From positions 1 to 55,503 of the forward strand of contig JAQGHR010000120.1 of assembly GCA_028291545.1 (NCBI GenBank): a stretch of DNA of 55,503 nt, read 5' to 3'. The translations under genes and the position numbers were made by a program. Positions within the stretch are counted from its first letter, which is position 1. Each line of letters begins with the position of its first letter. Shown here piece by piece: positions 35,618 to 44,613 of this stretch. Below the pieces are notes generated by a model. It did not search any database, was not told the DNA's origin, and was given only the letters and a program-made list of their open reading frames with translations. This stretch comes from Planctomycetota bacterium (GTDB lineage Bacteria; Planctomycetota; Planctomycetia; Isosphaerales; Isosphaeraceae).

Positions 35618-35690
35618 CAGACAAGGCCTCTCACAATACCCGGGACAAGTCATATCATTCATCGCGGGGCAATACGCCCTCGCCGGGATC

Positions 35691-36179
35691 ATGAACCTTC
35701 AAATTCGCCACGCCTGCGAAGGTGACTGCGAGACTCTCGTCGGCCTGATCCACGAGCTTGCCGTCTACGAACGACTGGGACACGAAGCCAGGGCGACGGC
35801 AGAGGATCTGCGCCGTCACCTCTTCGGAGAGCGTCCGTATGCCGACGCCTTGATCGCTGAGGACGGCGGATTCGCGATCGGATTCGCGCTCTTTTTCTTC
35901 AACTTCTCGACGTTCAAGGGCAAGCCCGGAATCTATCTCGAAGACCTGTTCGTGAAGCCGGAATTTCGGGGACGAGGAATCGGCAAGGCGCTCCTGGCAC
36001 GCCTGGCGAGGACGGCCGTCGAGCGGGATTGCGGACGGTTTGAGTGGGCGGTGCTCGATTGGAATGAGCCGTCCATCGCCTTCTACAAGGCGCTCGGAGC
36101 GCGACCCATGGAGGACTGGACCGTCTATCGTGTCGATGGAGACGCCCTCGAAATACTGGCTGCTCGGGACCGCGAGTGA
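35691..36179 (+). CDS. GNAT acetyltransferase (diamine/SSAT-like)
   Basis: This 162-aa single-domain Gcn5-related acetyltransferase carries the acetyl-CoA site YLEDLFVKPEFRGRGIGKAL (RGRGIG, motif A) and the C-terminal NEPSIAFYKALGARPMEDWT characteristic of the spermidine/spermine and thialysine acetyltransferase (SSAT-like) branch. ALFFFNFSTFKGKPGIYLE also matches that subgroup. It probably transfers acetyl groups to small amines, but related proteins act on many substrates. ATG 35691 is the first start giving the family N-terminus (MNLQIRHACEGDCETLVGLI); the frame extending to 35565 overlaps hisD. It could be cotranscribed with hisD. Confidence 0.87.
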   Translation: MNLQIRHACEGDCETLVGLIHELAVYERLGHEARATAEDLRRHLFGERPYADALIAEDGGFAIGFALFFFNFSTFKGKPGIYLEDLFVKPEFRGRGIGKALLARLARTAVERDCGRFEWAVLDWNEPSIAFYKALGARPMEDWTVYRVDGDALEILAARDRE

Positions 36180-36224
36180 CCTAGAAGACGATCGGGCGGG
36201 GATGATTCTCTCGCGAGACCTCGC

Positions 36225-36995
36225 TCAATCGCCCTCGGTCTCAAGGTGCTCCACGGTCTGCTTGAGACTGGTCGAGTACGGCTCCACCTTCAGGGCGCGG
36301 CGGAAGGTCGCGAGGGCGTCGCGACGACGGTCGAGGCGGAGGAAGCATTGGCCGAGGCCGGCGAGCGCCCCAACGTGATACGGGTTGCGCTCCAGGGCCT
36401 GGCGACAATCGGCGGCGCTCTCGGCGAACTTATCCTGGGAAAAGAGCGCGATGGCCCGCTGATTGTACGCTTCGGCGAAATTCGGTGAGCGTGCGATCAA
36501 CTTCGCGGCAAGATCCTGGGCCTCGCGATATCGTTCGCGGCCGATCAGGTCGCGGACTTCTTGAAGCGTCGCGTTGTTCTCCGCCGTATCCGCGCGGAAC
36601 CAGATGGCCCAGAGTGCATTGTGGGAGAGATTTCTGATCACCGGATCGGGATCACGCAGCCCTCGTGCGACGGTCTCGTTGACCTGGAAGCTCCCGATCA
36701 GACCGAGTGCGAGGACTGCCGCGCGGCGGGCCTGAAGGCTTCCCGACCTGGCGAGACGCGAGAGTGTTCCTTCGGTGTAGCGGGCCGTCACGCTGCGATG
36801 GAAGGCTTCGATGTCTTTTTCGCGGAGGAAGGTTTCGAAATAATCGACCAGCAGCGAGGCGGTATGCGGCTCGAGCATGACGTCGGCTCCGTGGCGCGGG
36901 GAGGCGAGGCAGGAGGGCGGGTTGGCGATCCAGATGGCGGGGGCGAACACGAGGGTGAGGGCGAGGCCGACGGCTTGGGCCGGACGGCGGCTCAT
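36225..36995 (-). CDS. Secreted HEAT/TPR-repeat protein
   Basis: This 256-aa protein has a signal peptide (MSRRPAQAVGLALTLVFAPA, cleavage near CLASPR), a HEAT-like helical segment (ARSGSLQARRAAVLALGLIG, GLRDPDPVIRNLSHNALWAI) and then three tetratricopeptide repeats (FAEAYNQRAIALFSQDKFAE, YHVGALAGLGQCFLRLDRRR, ALATFRRALKVEPY). Both repeat types mediate protein binding; the combination is common in planctomycetes. ATG 36995 with GGAG 7 nt upstream is preferred over 37019. A perfect 8-bp hairpin (AGGTCCGC/GCGGACCT) sits 50 nt upstream. It converges on the acetyltransferase gene. No function is predicted beyond scaffolding. Confidence 0.72.
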   Translation of the reverse strand: MSRRPAQAVGLALTLVFAPAIWIANPPSCLASPRHGADVMLEPHTASLLVDYFETFLREKDIEAFHRSVTARYTEGTLSRLARSGSLQARRAAVLALGLIGSFQVNETVARGLRDPDPVIRNLSHNALWAIWFRADTAENNATLQEVRDLIGRERYREAQDLAAKLIARSPNFAEAYNQRAIALFSQDKFAESAADCRQALERNPYHVGALAGLGQCFLRLDRRRDALATFRRALKVEPYSTSLKQTVEHLETEGD

Positions 36996-37044
36996 GGCGA
37001 GGCTCCGACGATGCCGCACGAGGCTTTCAGGCGGGTTCGAGCCG

Positions 37045-37064
37045 AGGTCCGCGAGGGCGGACCT
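37045..37064. repeat. Small inverted repeat, GGTCCGC family
   Basis: AGGTCCGC-GAGG-GCGGACCT is a perfect 8-bp stem with a 4-nt loop, upstream of the HEAT/TPR gene. Its core matches the arms of the repeat at 21071-21137, suggesting the same dispersed family. The rest of the gap (37065-37254) holds no supported gene. Confidence 0.55.
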
Positions 37065-37254
37065 GGCTTGCTGTTTCGAAGTTTAGCAACTCGACCTCAC
37101 GGATGCCATAGGGCGGAATGGCCCCGAGATCGAACCAGCGTTCCCCATGTTGTCGAAGCGAAACGCATCCCGGTCCGGGTTTGAATCCCGAGATACCCTC
37201 GGAATGAGGCGACGTTTCGCCACAACCTCCGGCCCCTCGAACATTCCGCGTGCC

Positions 37255-38604
37255 TCAGGCGCGTGACCGCGAGGGGTGAACCCAGGGATCGCGATAAGGT
37301 CGGCGCAGGAGTCCGTTCGCTTCCTCATCCGAAACCACTCGACTCTGGGCCGCGTCCCATGTCAGCGTCCGGCCCAGTCCCAACGCCATGTTCGCCAGGA
37401 TGCAACTGGCGGTCGATATGTGACCTTCCCCAATATCGGCCACGGGCTTTCCTCGGGACTCGATCGCGGCGAGAAAGTCCTTCATGTGCCCGCGAATGGC
37501 CGGTGCAACGTGTCGCTCAAGGTCTTTCTCGGTCTTGTCCTCTGGGTACTGATCCAGCTCGTACGTGACGTCCTTGTGGACCGAGTTTCCTCCGCCGTGA
37601 GGGATGAAATCGTAGCCCATGACGCTCGCCTTCAACGTGCCCTTGTCGCCGTAGATGGTAGCGCCCCAGGGGTACTTGGGGTCGGGCTCGCTCCCCCAGG
37701 TGCGGTGCTGCCAGACGACGTTGAGATCGCCGAAGTCGAAGGTCGCCGTCTGAGTATCGGGGATGTTGGCCTTGCTCGCTTTGTCCACGAGAATGCCGCC
37801 CGATGAGCCGATTCGCTTGGGCCAAGCCAGCCCGAGCATCCATCGCACCATATCGAGCATGTGGATGCACATGTCGCCCAGGATTCCGTTTCCGTACTCC
37901 GTGAACGCGCGCCACCCGCGCGGATGCACCATAGGATTGTACGGCCGCATCGGCGCGGGGCCGGTCCACATCTCGTAGTCGAGGTTTGCCGGCGGCGCCA
38001 TGTCCGGCGGATTTCCGCGCGCTCTCATGTGGTAGTAGCAGTAGATCTCGACAAGCCCGACCGTGCCGAGCTTGCCCTCCCGAATAATTCGATCTCTCGC
38101 CTCGATCAGATGGGGCGTGCTTCGCCGCTGAGTCCCGACCTGGACGACTCGCTTATGTTTGCGGGCGGCGGCGAGCATGGCCTCGCCTTCCGCCACGTCC
38201 ACGCTGATCGGCTTCTGGACCCAGACGTCGGCCCCGGCCTCCACCGACGCGATCATCGGCAAGGCGTGCCAGTGGTCGGGGGTGGCGATCAGGACGATGT
38301 CGAGATCCTTCTCCTTCAGCATCTCGCGGAAGTCCCCGTAGGTTCGGGGCGTCTTCCTGGAGACCTGCCGGGCGGCGACCATCTGGGCCGTCTCCGACAG
38401 CATCGTTTTATCCACGTCACACAGAGAGACGACTTCGACGGGAGCGACCTGGATCAGGCGAAACAGATCGCACTTGCCGTACCAGCCGCATCCGATCAGC
38501 CCGACCCTCAGTGGCTTCTTGCCCTGAAACCCCGCCACGCGACTCGCGGCAGCCGACCACGCCAGACCGGCGGCGCCGGCCTGGAGGAATTCTCGACGGT
38601 CCAT
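37255..38604 (-). CDS. Gfo/Idh/MocA-family oxidoreductase with Tat leader
   Basis: This 449-aa NAD(P)-dependent sugar or cyclitol dehydrogenase-like protein starts with MDRREFLQAGAAGLAWSAAA, an RR-containing twin-arginine leader, so it is probably exported folded with its cofactor. The Rossmann fold begins RVGLIGCGWYGKCDLFRL, followed by the substrate-loop motif IATPDHWHALPMIASVEAGA and VWVQKPISVDVAEGEAML, with the lysine of EKP/QKP. The C-terminal domain (MRPYNPMVHPRGWRAFTEYG, GILGDMCIHMLDMVRWMLG) is the long planctomycete form. ATG 38604 is preceded by GGAGAG. A paralogue lies just upstream on the same strand (38774). The substrate is unknown. Confidence 0.9.
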   Translation of the reverse strand: MDRREFLQAGAAGLAWSAAASRVAGFQGKKPLRVGLIGCGWYGKCDLFRLIQVAPVEVVSLCDVDKTMLSETAQMVAARQVSRKTPRTYGDFREMLKEKDLDIVLIATPDHWHALPMIASVEAGADVWVQKPISVDVAEGEAMLAAARKHKRVVQVGTQRRSTPHLIEARDRIIREGKLGTVGLVEIYCYYHMRARGNPPDMAPPANLDYEMWTGPAPMRPYNPMVHPRGWRAFTEYGNGILGDMCIHMLDMVRWMLGLAWPKRIGSSGGILVDKASKANIPDTQTATFDFGDLNVVWQHRTWGSEPDPKYPWGATIYGDKGTLKASVMGYDFIPHGGGNSVHKDVTYELDQYPEDKTEKDLERHVAPAIRGHMKDFLAAIESRGKPVADIGEGHISTASCILANMALGLGRTLTWDAAQSRVVSDEEANGLLRRPYRDPWVHPSRSRA

Positions 38605-38773
38605 GCCCGGACTCTCCGACACAGGAAGGATTGACGACCACTCGTCCCGACTATACGGCTCCCACGACCGGCTCGCGAGGGGTCCGTGCGAGCTTTTCCG
38701 ACCAGGTGCTATCCCCGCCGGAAGCCAGGCGCCATGCGCGCGGGTTCTTGCTATCGCAAACCGGCTTTCCTGT

Positions 38774-39865
38774 TTACTCCGTCGCAAGCAGCGGGAATCC
38801 GATTGGCCGGCGCTCGCGGCGAGATCGATAGATAGCCGTGAACATCGCCACCACGTCCCGACCGTCCTCGCCCGTAACCAGAGGCGGGCGGTCATCCCGC
38901 ACAGCCTCCAGGAAGTCGGCGATTTGCAACGCGTGGTAGTGGGACGTGGCATCGATCGTCGCAAATCGGGCGCGGTCCTCGTCCTGGAATTCCGCGAGCC
39001 GGTGCTCTTCGCCGGGGATCGTCCACAAATCATTGAGCGGGGGCTCGGCAATCGAGGAAACGCCGGCAATGAAGGTCGCGCCACGATCGGTCTCGACACC
39101 GATCGAGGCACCATTCGTCCCGTGAACGTGGACTTTGGTGAAGAGTCCCGGTTTCTGGGACACGCTGGTGACGATCGACGCGAGCCCTCCCCGACGGAAC
39201 CGGACGATGGCCACGGCCGAGTCCTCGACCTCGATATCCGGGTGGTTGAGGTTGGCCCAGTCTCCGCTGATTTCCTCGATCTCGCCCATGAACCATCGCA
39301 AAAGATCGAGTTGATGTGGGGATTGGTTGACGAGGACTCCCCCACCCTCGGCGTCCCATCGCCCTCGCCATGGGTCGGACCGGTAGTAGCCAGGATCTCG
39401 CCAACTGAACATCTGGAAGACGCCGAGAGCCGGATCGCCGATCTTGCCGGCGTCGATCGCCGCCTTCATTCGGCGCACCGGTTCATACCAGCGGCGCTGG
39501 CTGATCACGCCGAGCTTGACCCCGAACCCCCTGGCCGCCGCAAGCATCCGATCGCAGTCCGTGAGGGTCGCAGCCATCGGCTTCTCGACGATCACATGAG
39601 CGCCGGCTCGGGCACAAGCGACCGCCGAAGTCGCATGCAACGGATGCGGCGTACAGATGCTGACGACTTGCACAGACGCGTCGAGGACCATGCTCGCCAC
39701 GTCAGTGAATGCTCGCCCGCCGAAGCGTTGCGAGAAGGCTTCCGCGCGGTGAATGTCGGAATCACAAACGGCAACGAGCTCCGATCCGGGCAGGTCGCGC
39801 AACGCAGAGGCGTGGATCTGACCGACTTTGCCGCAACCTATCAGAGCGGTCCTCAATCGCCGCAC
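38774..39865 (-). CDS. Gfo/Idh/MocA-family oxidoreductase
   Basis: This 363-aa cytoplasmic relative of the previous protein has no leader peptide. It shows the NAD-binding TALIGCGKVGQIHASALRDL, VCDSDIHRAEAF, STICTP-like SICTPHPLHATSAVACARAG and the catalytic-lysine motif VIVEKPMAATLTDCD, then GGGVLVNQSPHQLDLLRWFM in the C-terminal sheet. It probably oxidises or isomerises a sugar or cyclitol. GTG 39865 has AAGGAG 6 nt upstream and is taken as the start. It lies 169 nt upstream of the Tat-type paralogue and could form an operon with it, giving cytoplasmic and exported versions. recQ lies upstream on the same strand. Confidence 0.9.
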   Translation of the reverse strand: MRRLRTALIGCGKVGQIHASALRDLPGSELVAVCDSDIHRAEAFSQRFGGRAFTDVASMVLDASVQVVSICTPHPLHATSAVACARAGAHVIVEKPMAATLTDCDRMLAAARGFGVKLGVISQRRWYEPVRRMKAAIDAGKIGDPALGVFQMFSWRDPGYYRSDPWRGRWDAEGGGVLVNQSPHQLDLLRWFMGEIEEISGDWANLNHPDIEVEDSAVAIVRFRRGGLASIVTSVSQKPGLFTKVHVHGTNGASIGVETDRGATFIAGVSSIAEPPLNDLWTIPGEEHRLAEFQDEDRARFATIDATSHYHALQIADFLEAVRDDRPPLVTGEDGRDVVAMFTAIYRSRRERRPIGFPLLATE

Positions 39866-40010
39866 TTGGAACTCCTTGGTTCGTCAGTCCTTGGTGGGAA
39901 TCGGATCGGCGATTGCATGACAGTCAGGTCGTCGTAAGGCGATGATCGCGCCCATAGCGGAGCAAAGCTGCGGGCGGAATCGGGCTCCCTTTTCAACTCC
40001 GGTCGAACCA

Positions 40011-42956
40011 TCAGTTCCAATCGCTGGGAAGGCTTTCGGTCGTCGGGTTCATTGGAGCATGACAAGCCACGAATAGCGTCCAATAGAGCTTCGCCGAGGC
40101 CTGATCCGGGGGCGGTGACACCGCGCCATGAGTTTGAAGCCACTCGGACCAGCTCGCCTGTTCTTCGGAAGAGAGGAAGGAATTCAACGCAACCGTTTTT
40201 CCCTTTCTAACCATCCAGAGCGCGTGCCGGACGACGGCCGCAAGTTCAAGCCCCCGAATTGCTGCCGCCTCATCCATCGAGAATCCGCGATCGAGCAGAC
40301 GCCACGTCCATTCCTCCGTCGGGACATACGAGCCGGCGGAGGACATCGACGGCGGACTTGTGGCCTCTTCGGGTCTCGAGGATGGCTCCGGTCGTCTCGG
40401 AGTCGATTCCAGATTGAGGGACTTCCGCCCCGGCGGCAATTCCTGTGGCTCGCGTCGGTCTGGGGTTTCGACGCGTTCGGTCACGGGCTCCTCGACGGAC
40501 GGCCCTCCCGAGGATTTGATCAGATCCAGGATAGCCGCCCCGAATCGTTCGAGTTTCGAAGGACCGATCCCCTTCACCTGAACCAGTGATTGCGGCGTCC
40601 GGGGGCGTTGCCGAACCAGCTCGCTCAGGGTCTCGTTCGAGAAAACGTATGCGGGGGACAGGTCCGATTCTCTCGCGAGCTTCAAGCGAAGGCGACGCAG
40701 GCTCTCGTGGAGTGGGTCACCGCTAATGTCATCGGCTGCGAAAGTTGAGTCGTGCAGCTCCTCCCCGGATCCAGAGGGTAGGATCGGCGGCGATTTCGCC
40801 CGATTCGGATTCGACGCGATCCGCTCCAGCCCGCCGAGACGAATCCGCTCAACGAGATCGTGCGTGAGCGGCAACTGAAGCGGCGGCGACTCGATGTCGC
40901 GAATCCACGCCCAACCCGCCTCCGAGAGCTTAATGACGGGTTTGAACCGGTCGACCTCCTCCGATTCAATCAGCCCGCCGTTCAAGAGCGCGTCGAGAAT
41001 CTCGGCAACCTCCTTCTGGGTGAAACCCGACTTCGCCAAGATGCCGAACGTGCTCAATCGCGTGAGGCCGGAACGCTCCATCCGCTCAGAAGTGGATCCG
41101 ACGAGCATCTGGGCGACGGCGATTTTTCCGAAACGGGATTTCGCCCTCGCGACACCCGAGAGGATCTTCTGGATCACTTCTCTCCCCGCGGACGTGTCGA
41201 TTGGAGGTACCGACAAGGCCGGACGTGGCCTCTCAGCCCCGCCGCAATTGTCGCACCGGCCGCACTGGGAGATATCGTGGTCGCCAAAATACCCAAGAAT
41301 GTAGGCGCGTCGGCAGGATTTCGACTCGGCGTATCTCAACATCCGTTCGAGCTTGTCGTACTCTTGCTTCTTCCGGGTCATGAGCGAGGAGAAATCGATG
41401 ACGATGTCCTTCGACCTCTTGTTCCGATCCAGCACGCGAAGCGCATTGCCGCGAAACGGCGGGATGTAATCGAGGGTAAACTCGCTGGCGAGATTCTTGA
41501 TCGCCCGGGTCAGGGCCGTTCGATCGAGGCCGAGTCGGGAGGCGAATTCGTCGGGCTGAAAGTAAATCGTCTCGCCGAAACGACGATTGACGAGCCCCTC
41601 GATACCGAGGGCCACGATCTTCTGGACGTGTGCGCTCGCACCAACCCTCTGGGAGAAGGGCGGTTCATCGGGCTCGCAGTTCATCCGCACGATCGCCATG
41701 TTCTCACGAGGCCGGAACCGTTCCAACGCAGAGGCCGATTCCAGGATCCGGACGGCCGTCCCGACAGCCGACTCATTCAGCTCCACGGGCACCGCCTCGC
41801 GAATCTCCGCCTGGGTCAACTCGATCGGGTCGGCGTCGAGCGTGCGGAGGTAGTCGTAGATCCGGTACACCGCGTCCTTGGGCGGGTACTCGTTCTCGAT
41901 GAACATCTCCTGCAAGAAGCGATCGCCTGGCGCGTACAGGAGCACGCATTCGGCCGGCAAACCATCGCGACCCGCTCGGCCGGCCTCCTGGTAATAGGCC
42001 TCAAGAGTCCCCGGCATGTTGAAGTGGGTGACCGAACGGATATCCGCCTTGTCCACGCCCATGCCGAAGGCATTGGTCGCGACGACCACGTCGGCATCGC
42101 CCCCCATGAATCGGTCCTGAGCGATCGTCCGCTCCTCACGTGTCAGGCCCGCGTGATAGATCACCGCATCGCGACGTATCGACTTCGCCACGAATGCCCT
42201 GATCTCCTCGCATCGCTTGCGGCTGGAGGCATAGACGATCGCCGGACCCGGATTGCGCTCGAGGACAGCCGTCAACGCGTTGAATTTGTCCACGTCTTTG
42301 CGAGCATTGCGCGCGTGGTACGTCAGGTTGGGTCGATCGAAACCGGTGACGAACTGCTGGGGCTCGTGGAGGTCGAGTTGATCGGCGATATCGCGACGTA
42401 CGAGATCTGTGGCCGTGGCGGTCAACGCGATGCACGGGGGCATCCCGAGCGCCCGCCGCGCCGCTCCGAGCCTGGCGTAGTCCGGCCTGAAATCGTGGCC
42501 CCATTCGCTGATGCAGTGGGCCTCATCGACGGCGAGCAGCGCCGGACGGACGCGGTTCATCATCTCCACGAACCGGCCGCTGCGAAAACGCTCGGGCGCG
42601 ACGTAGACCAGGTCGTACTCGCCCAGTTCGATTTCCGCGAGCCTCGCGTTCTGTTCCGCAAGATCGAGCGTGCTGTTGATCAACGTCGCCCGGATGCCGC
42701 GTGCCGAAAGCGCGTCCACCTGATCCTTCATGAGCGCGATCAAGGGACTGACGACCAGCGTCACCCCGTTCAATCTCAGCGCGGGTAGCTGGTAGCACAG
42801 GCTCTTTCCACCCCCGGTGGGCATGACGCAGAGGACATCCTTCCCCGCGAGAACCTGCTCGATGACCTCGCGCTGACCGGGGCGGAACCGCTCCAGGGCG
42901 AATCGCTCGCGGAGGGTGCGTTCGAGATCGATCGGCGATGTGCCCGCGATGCTCAT
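40011..42956 (-). CDS. recQ: ATP-dependent DNA helicase RecQ with HRDC and extra C-terminal helical domains
   Basis: This 981-aa 3'-5' DNA helicase acts in recombination and fork repair. Motif 0 FRPGQREVIEQVLAGKD and Walker A CVMPTGGGKSLCYQLPALR open the helicase. The DEAH box is LLAVDEAHCISEWGHDFRPD; later motifs are TATATDLVRRDIADQL, GVDKADIRSVTHFNMPGTLE and YYQEAGRAGRDGLP. The zinc site is in CRRAYILGYFGDHDISQCG and RCDNCGG. A winged-helix RQC region and an HRDC domain follow (YVFSNETLSELVRQRP, VKGIGPSKLERFGAAI). A further C-terminal helix-turn-helix-like segment (TWRLLDRGFSMDEAAAIRGL) after a Pro/Ser/Glu-rich linker makes it longer than E. coli RecQ (about 610 aa). ATG 42956 is chosen over a 58-residue extension. 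Confidence 0.94.
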   Translation of the reverse strand: MSIAGTSPIDLERTLRERFALERFRPGQREVIEQVLAGKDVLCVMPTGGGKSLCYQLPALRLNGVTLVVSPLIALMKDQVDALSARGIRATLINSTLDLAEQNARLAEIELGEYDLVYVAPERFRSGRFVEMMNRVRPALLAVDEAHCISEWGHDFRPDYARLGAARRALGMPPCIALTATATDLVRRDIADQLDLHEPQQFVTGFDRPNLTYHARNARKDVDKFNALTAVLERNPGPAIVYASSRKRCEEIRAFVAKSIRRDAVIYHAGLTREERTIAQDRFMGGDADVVVATNAFGMGVDKADIRSVTHFNMPGTLEAYYQEAGRAGRDGLPAECVLLYAPGDRFLQEMFIENEYPPKDAVYRIYDYLRTLDADPIELTQAEIREAVPVELNESAVGTAVRILESASALERFRPRENMAIVRMNCEPDEPPFSQRVGASAHVQKIVALGIEGLVNRRFGETIYFQPDEFASRLGLDRTALTRAIKNLASEFTLDYIPPFRGNALRVLDRNKRSKDIVIDFSSLMTRKKQEYDKLERMLRYAESKSCRRAYILGYFGDHDISQCGRCDNCGGAERPRPALSVPPIDTSAGREVIQKILSGVARAKSRFGKIAVAQMLVGSTSERMERSGLTRLSTFGILAKSGFTQKEVAEILDALLNGGLIESEEVDRFKPVIKLSEAGWAWIRDIESPPLQLPLTHDLVERIRLGGLERIASNPNRAKSPPILPSGSGEELHDSTFAADDISGDPLHESLRRLRLKLARESDLSPAYVFSNETLSELVRQRPRTPQSLVQVKGIGPSKLERFGAAILDLIKSSGGPSVEEPVTERVETPDRREPQELPPGRKSLNLESTPRRPEPSSRPEEATSPPSMSSAGSYVPTEEWTWRLLDRGFSMDEAAAIRGLELAAVVRHALWMVRKGKTVALNSFLSSEEQASWSEWLQTHGAVSPPPDQASAKLYWTLFVACHAPMNPTTESLPSDWN

Positions 42957-43094
42957 GGCCGTTCCTGGCGACGGACGGGGACGAATCGGGGGACGAGCGA
43001 TCATTATAATCGCGCGGCGTCCACCTCGCGAGCAATCGGCGCAAAACCGGCTCAGCGATGGCAAAGCGTACGACTCAGCCGACGGCGACAGGAA

Positions 43095-43143
43095 ATTTTC
43101 GAGCAGAGACCGCCTCGAATTGAAACGCAATCTGCTCGAAAAT
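43095..43143 (-). terminator. Hairpin downstream of rtcB, possible terminator
   Basis: A perfect 13-bp inverted repeat, ATTTTCGAGCAGA (43095-43107) and TCTGCTCGAAAAT (43131-43143), with a 23-nt loop lies 9 nt beyond the rtcB stop. On the rtcB strand the stem is followed by AAATTTCC rather than a long T run, so termination is plausible but not certain. It also separates rtcB from recQ. Confidence 0.5.
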
Positions 43144-43152
43144 CCGAGGTCT

Positions 43153-44613
43153 CTAGCCTTTGATCACTCCAACCGGCCTCAACCTCGCCACTTTCTTCGA
43201 GATCCCCGCCTTGTCCACCACCTCCACCACCTGATCGACATCCTTGTAAGCGGCGGGCTGCTCCTCCGCGAGTCCTTTGTGGCCCCTGGCGCGGGCGATG
43301 ATGCCGAGGGCGTCGAGTTCCTTGTCGATGCGGCGACCGCCAGCGAGGCGTACGGCGGCCGTTCGGCTCATCATGCGACCGGCGCCGTGGCAGGTCGTCC
43401 CGAAGGACTGAGTCATGCTTCCGGGCAGCCCCGCAAGGACCCATGACGCGGTCCCCATGCTGCCAGGAATAATCACGGGCTGGCCGATGTGTTGGTAAGC
43501 CCCGGGGATTTCAGGGTGCCCCGGAGGGAATGCGCGCGTGGCGCCCTTACGGTGGACGCACACCTGCTTGTAACATCCTCCGCCCACGTCGTGGTCCTCG
43601 AATTTGGCGATGTTGTGCGCCACGTCGTAGACAAGCTCCATGCCGAACCGCTCCCATGAGCCGCCGAAAACCTGTCCGAAAACCTCTCGGGCCTGATGGG
43701 TCAGGAGCTGGCGATTGCACCAGGCATAGTTCGCCGCGGCACGCATGGCCCCAAGATAGGCCTGTCCCTCTGGGCTACGCACCGGCGCGCAGGCAAGCTG
43801 TTTATCCGGCAGTTCAAATCCGTACCGCTTCGGCGCGCCGGCGAATGCCGCGAGGTTATCCTCGCAAACCTGATAGCCGAGGCCGCGAGACCCGGAATGG
43901 ATCAACACCGTGATCTGGCCCTCGCGCAACCCCATCACGCTCGCGGCCTCCTCGTCGATCACGCGATCGACCACCTGGACCTCAAGGAAGTGATTGCCCG
44001 AACCGAGCGTGCCACACTGGTCGTAGCCCCGGGTGAACGCGCGATCGCTTACCCGTCCGGGGTCGGCGCCGTCGAGACGTCCACCAGCCTCGGTGAACGC
44101 CAGGTCCTCCGCGGTCCCGTAACCCAGGTCGACGACGAATTGTGAACCCTGCTCCATCAGCTTTGCGAGCTTTGGCTTATCGAACTTGTAGTTCCCTTTC
44201 TGGCCAACGCCGGTCGGGATGTCTCGAAAAAGCTGATCGACCAGGGTACGAATCCGTGGCTTGACCTCATCCCATTCCAGGTTGGTACGGAGCAATCGGA
44301 CCCCACAGTTGATGTCGTAACCCACCCCACCCGGCGAGATCACGCCCCCCTGCTCGGGGTCCGTCGCCGCGACGCCCCCAATCGCGAAGCCGTAACCCCA
44401 GTGGATATCGGGCATGGCCAGGCTGGCCTTCTGAATCCCGGGCAGCGTCGCGACGTTGGCGACCTGCTCCGGTCCCTGATCCTTCTTGATCTGAGCGATC
44501 AGATGCTCGTCAGCGAAGATGATCCCGTCGACGCGCATGTCGGCGCGGTACGTCTTCGGAATCCTCCACTGGCATGGTCCGATCTGCTCCAGGGGTCCGT
44601 TGTACTCGGCCAT
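43153..44613 (-). CDS. rtcB: tRNA-splicing/RNA ligase RtcB
   Basis: This 486-aa GTP-dependent RNA ligase joins 2',3'-cyclic phosphate or 3'-phosphate ends to 5'-OH ends. Family motifs are GGVISPGGVGYDINCGVRLL (metal-binding Asp and Cys), CGTLGSGNHFLEVQ, VLIHSGSRGLGYQV and YDVAHNIAKFEDH (metal-binding histidines), RKGATRAFPPG, PGSMGTASWVL and GTTCHGAGRMMSR (the His that carries GMP). It is of the standard full-length type. ATG 44613 has GAGGAGCG upstream; the longer frame is rejected. No archease or RtcA gene is adjacent. A 574-bp region separates it from the divergent hsp20 gene. Confidence 0.96.
   Translation of the reverse strand: MAEYNGPLEQIGPCQWRIPKTYRADMRVDGIIFADEHLIAQIKKDQGPEQVANVATLPGIQKASLAMPDIHWGYGFAIGGVAATDPEQGGVISPGGVGYDINCGVRLLRTNLEWDEVKPRIRTLVDQLFRDIPTGVGQKGNYKFDKPKLAKLMEQGSQFVVDLGYGTAEDLAFTEAGGRLDGADPGRVSDRAFTRGYDQCGTLGSGNHFLEVQVVDRVIDEEAASVMGLREGQITVLIHSGSRGLGYQVCEDNLAAFAGAPKRYGFELPDKQLACAPVRSPEGQAYLGAMRAAANYAWCNRQLLTHQAREVFGQVFGGSWERFGMELVYDVAHNIAKFEDHDVGGGCYKQVCVHRKGATRAFPPGHPEIPGAYQHIGQPVIIPGSMGTASWVLAGLPGSMTQSFGTTCHGAGRMMSRTAAVRLAGGRRIDKELDALGIIARARGHKGLAEEQPAAYKDVDQVVEVVDKAGISKKVARLRPVGVIKG

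Noticed and set aside
37150..37200. tRNA T-arm-like sequence (GGGTTTGAATCCC) between the HEAT/TPR and Gfo/Idh genes
   Set aside because: The loop is TTTGAAT rather than TTCRANY, and no acceptor, D or anticodon arm could be built around it on either strand.
37083..37254. Open frame continuing after the stop of the Tat-type Gfo/Idh gene (minus strand), encoding RWFDLGAIPPYGIREVELL
   Set aside because: It looks protein-like but has no start codon or ribosome site and lies wholly after a family-typical stop; it may be chance or a remnant.
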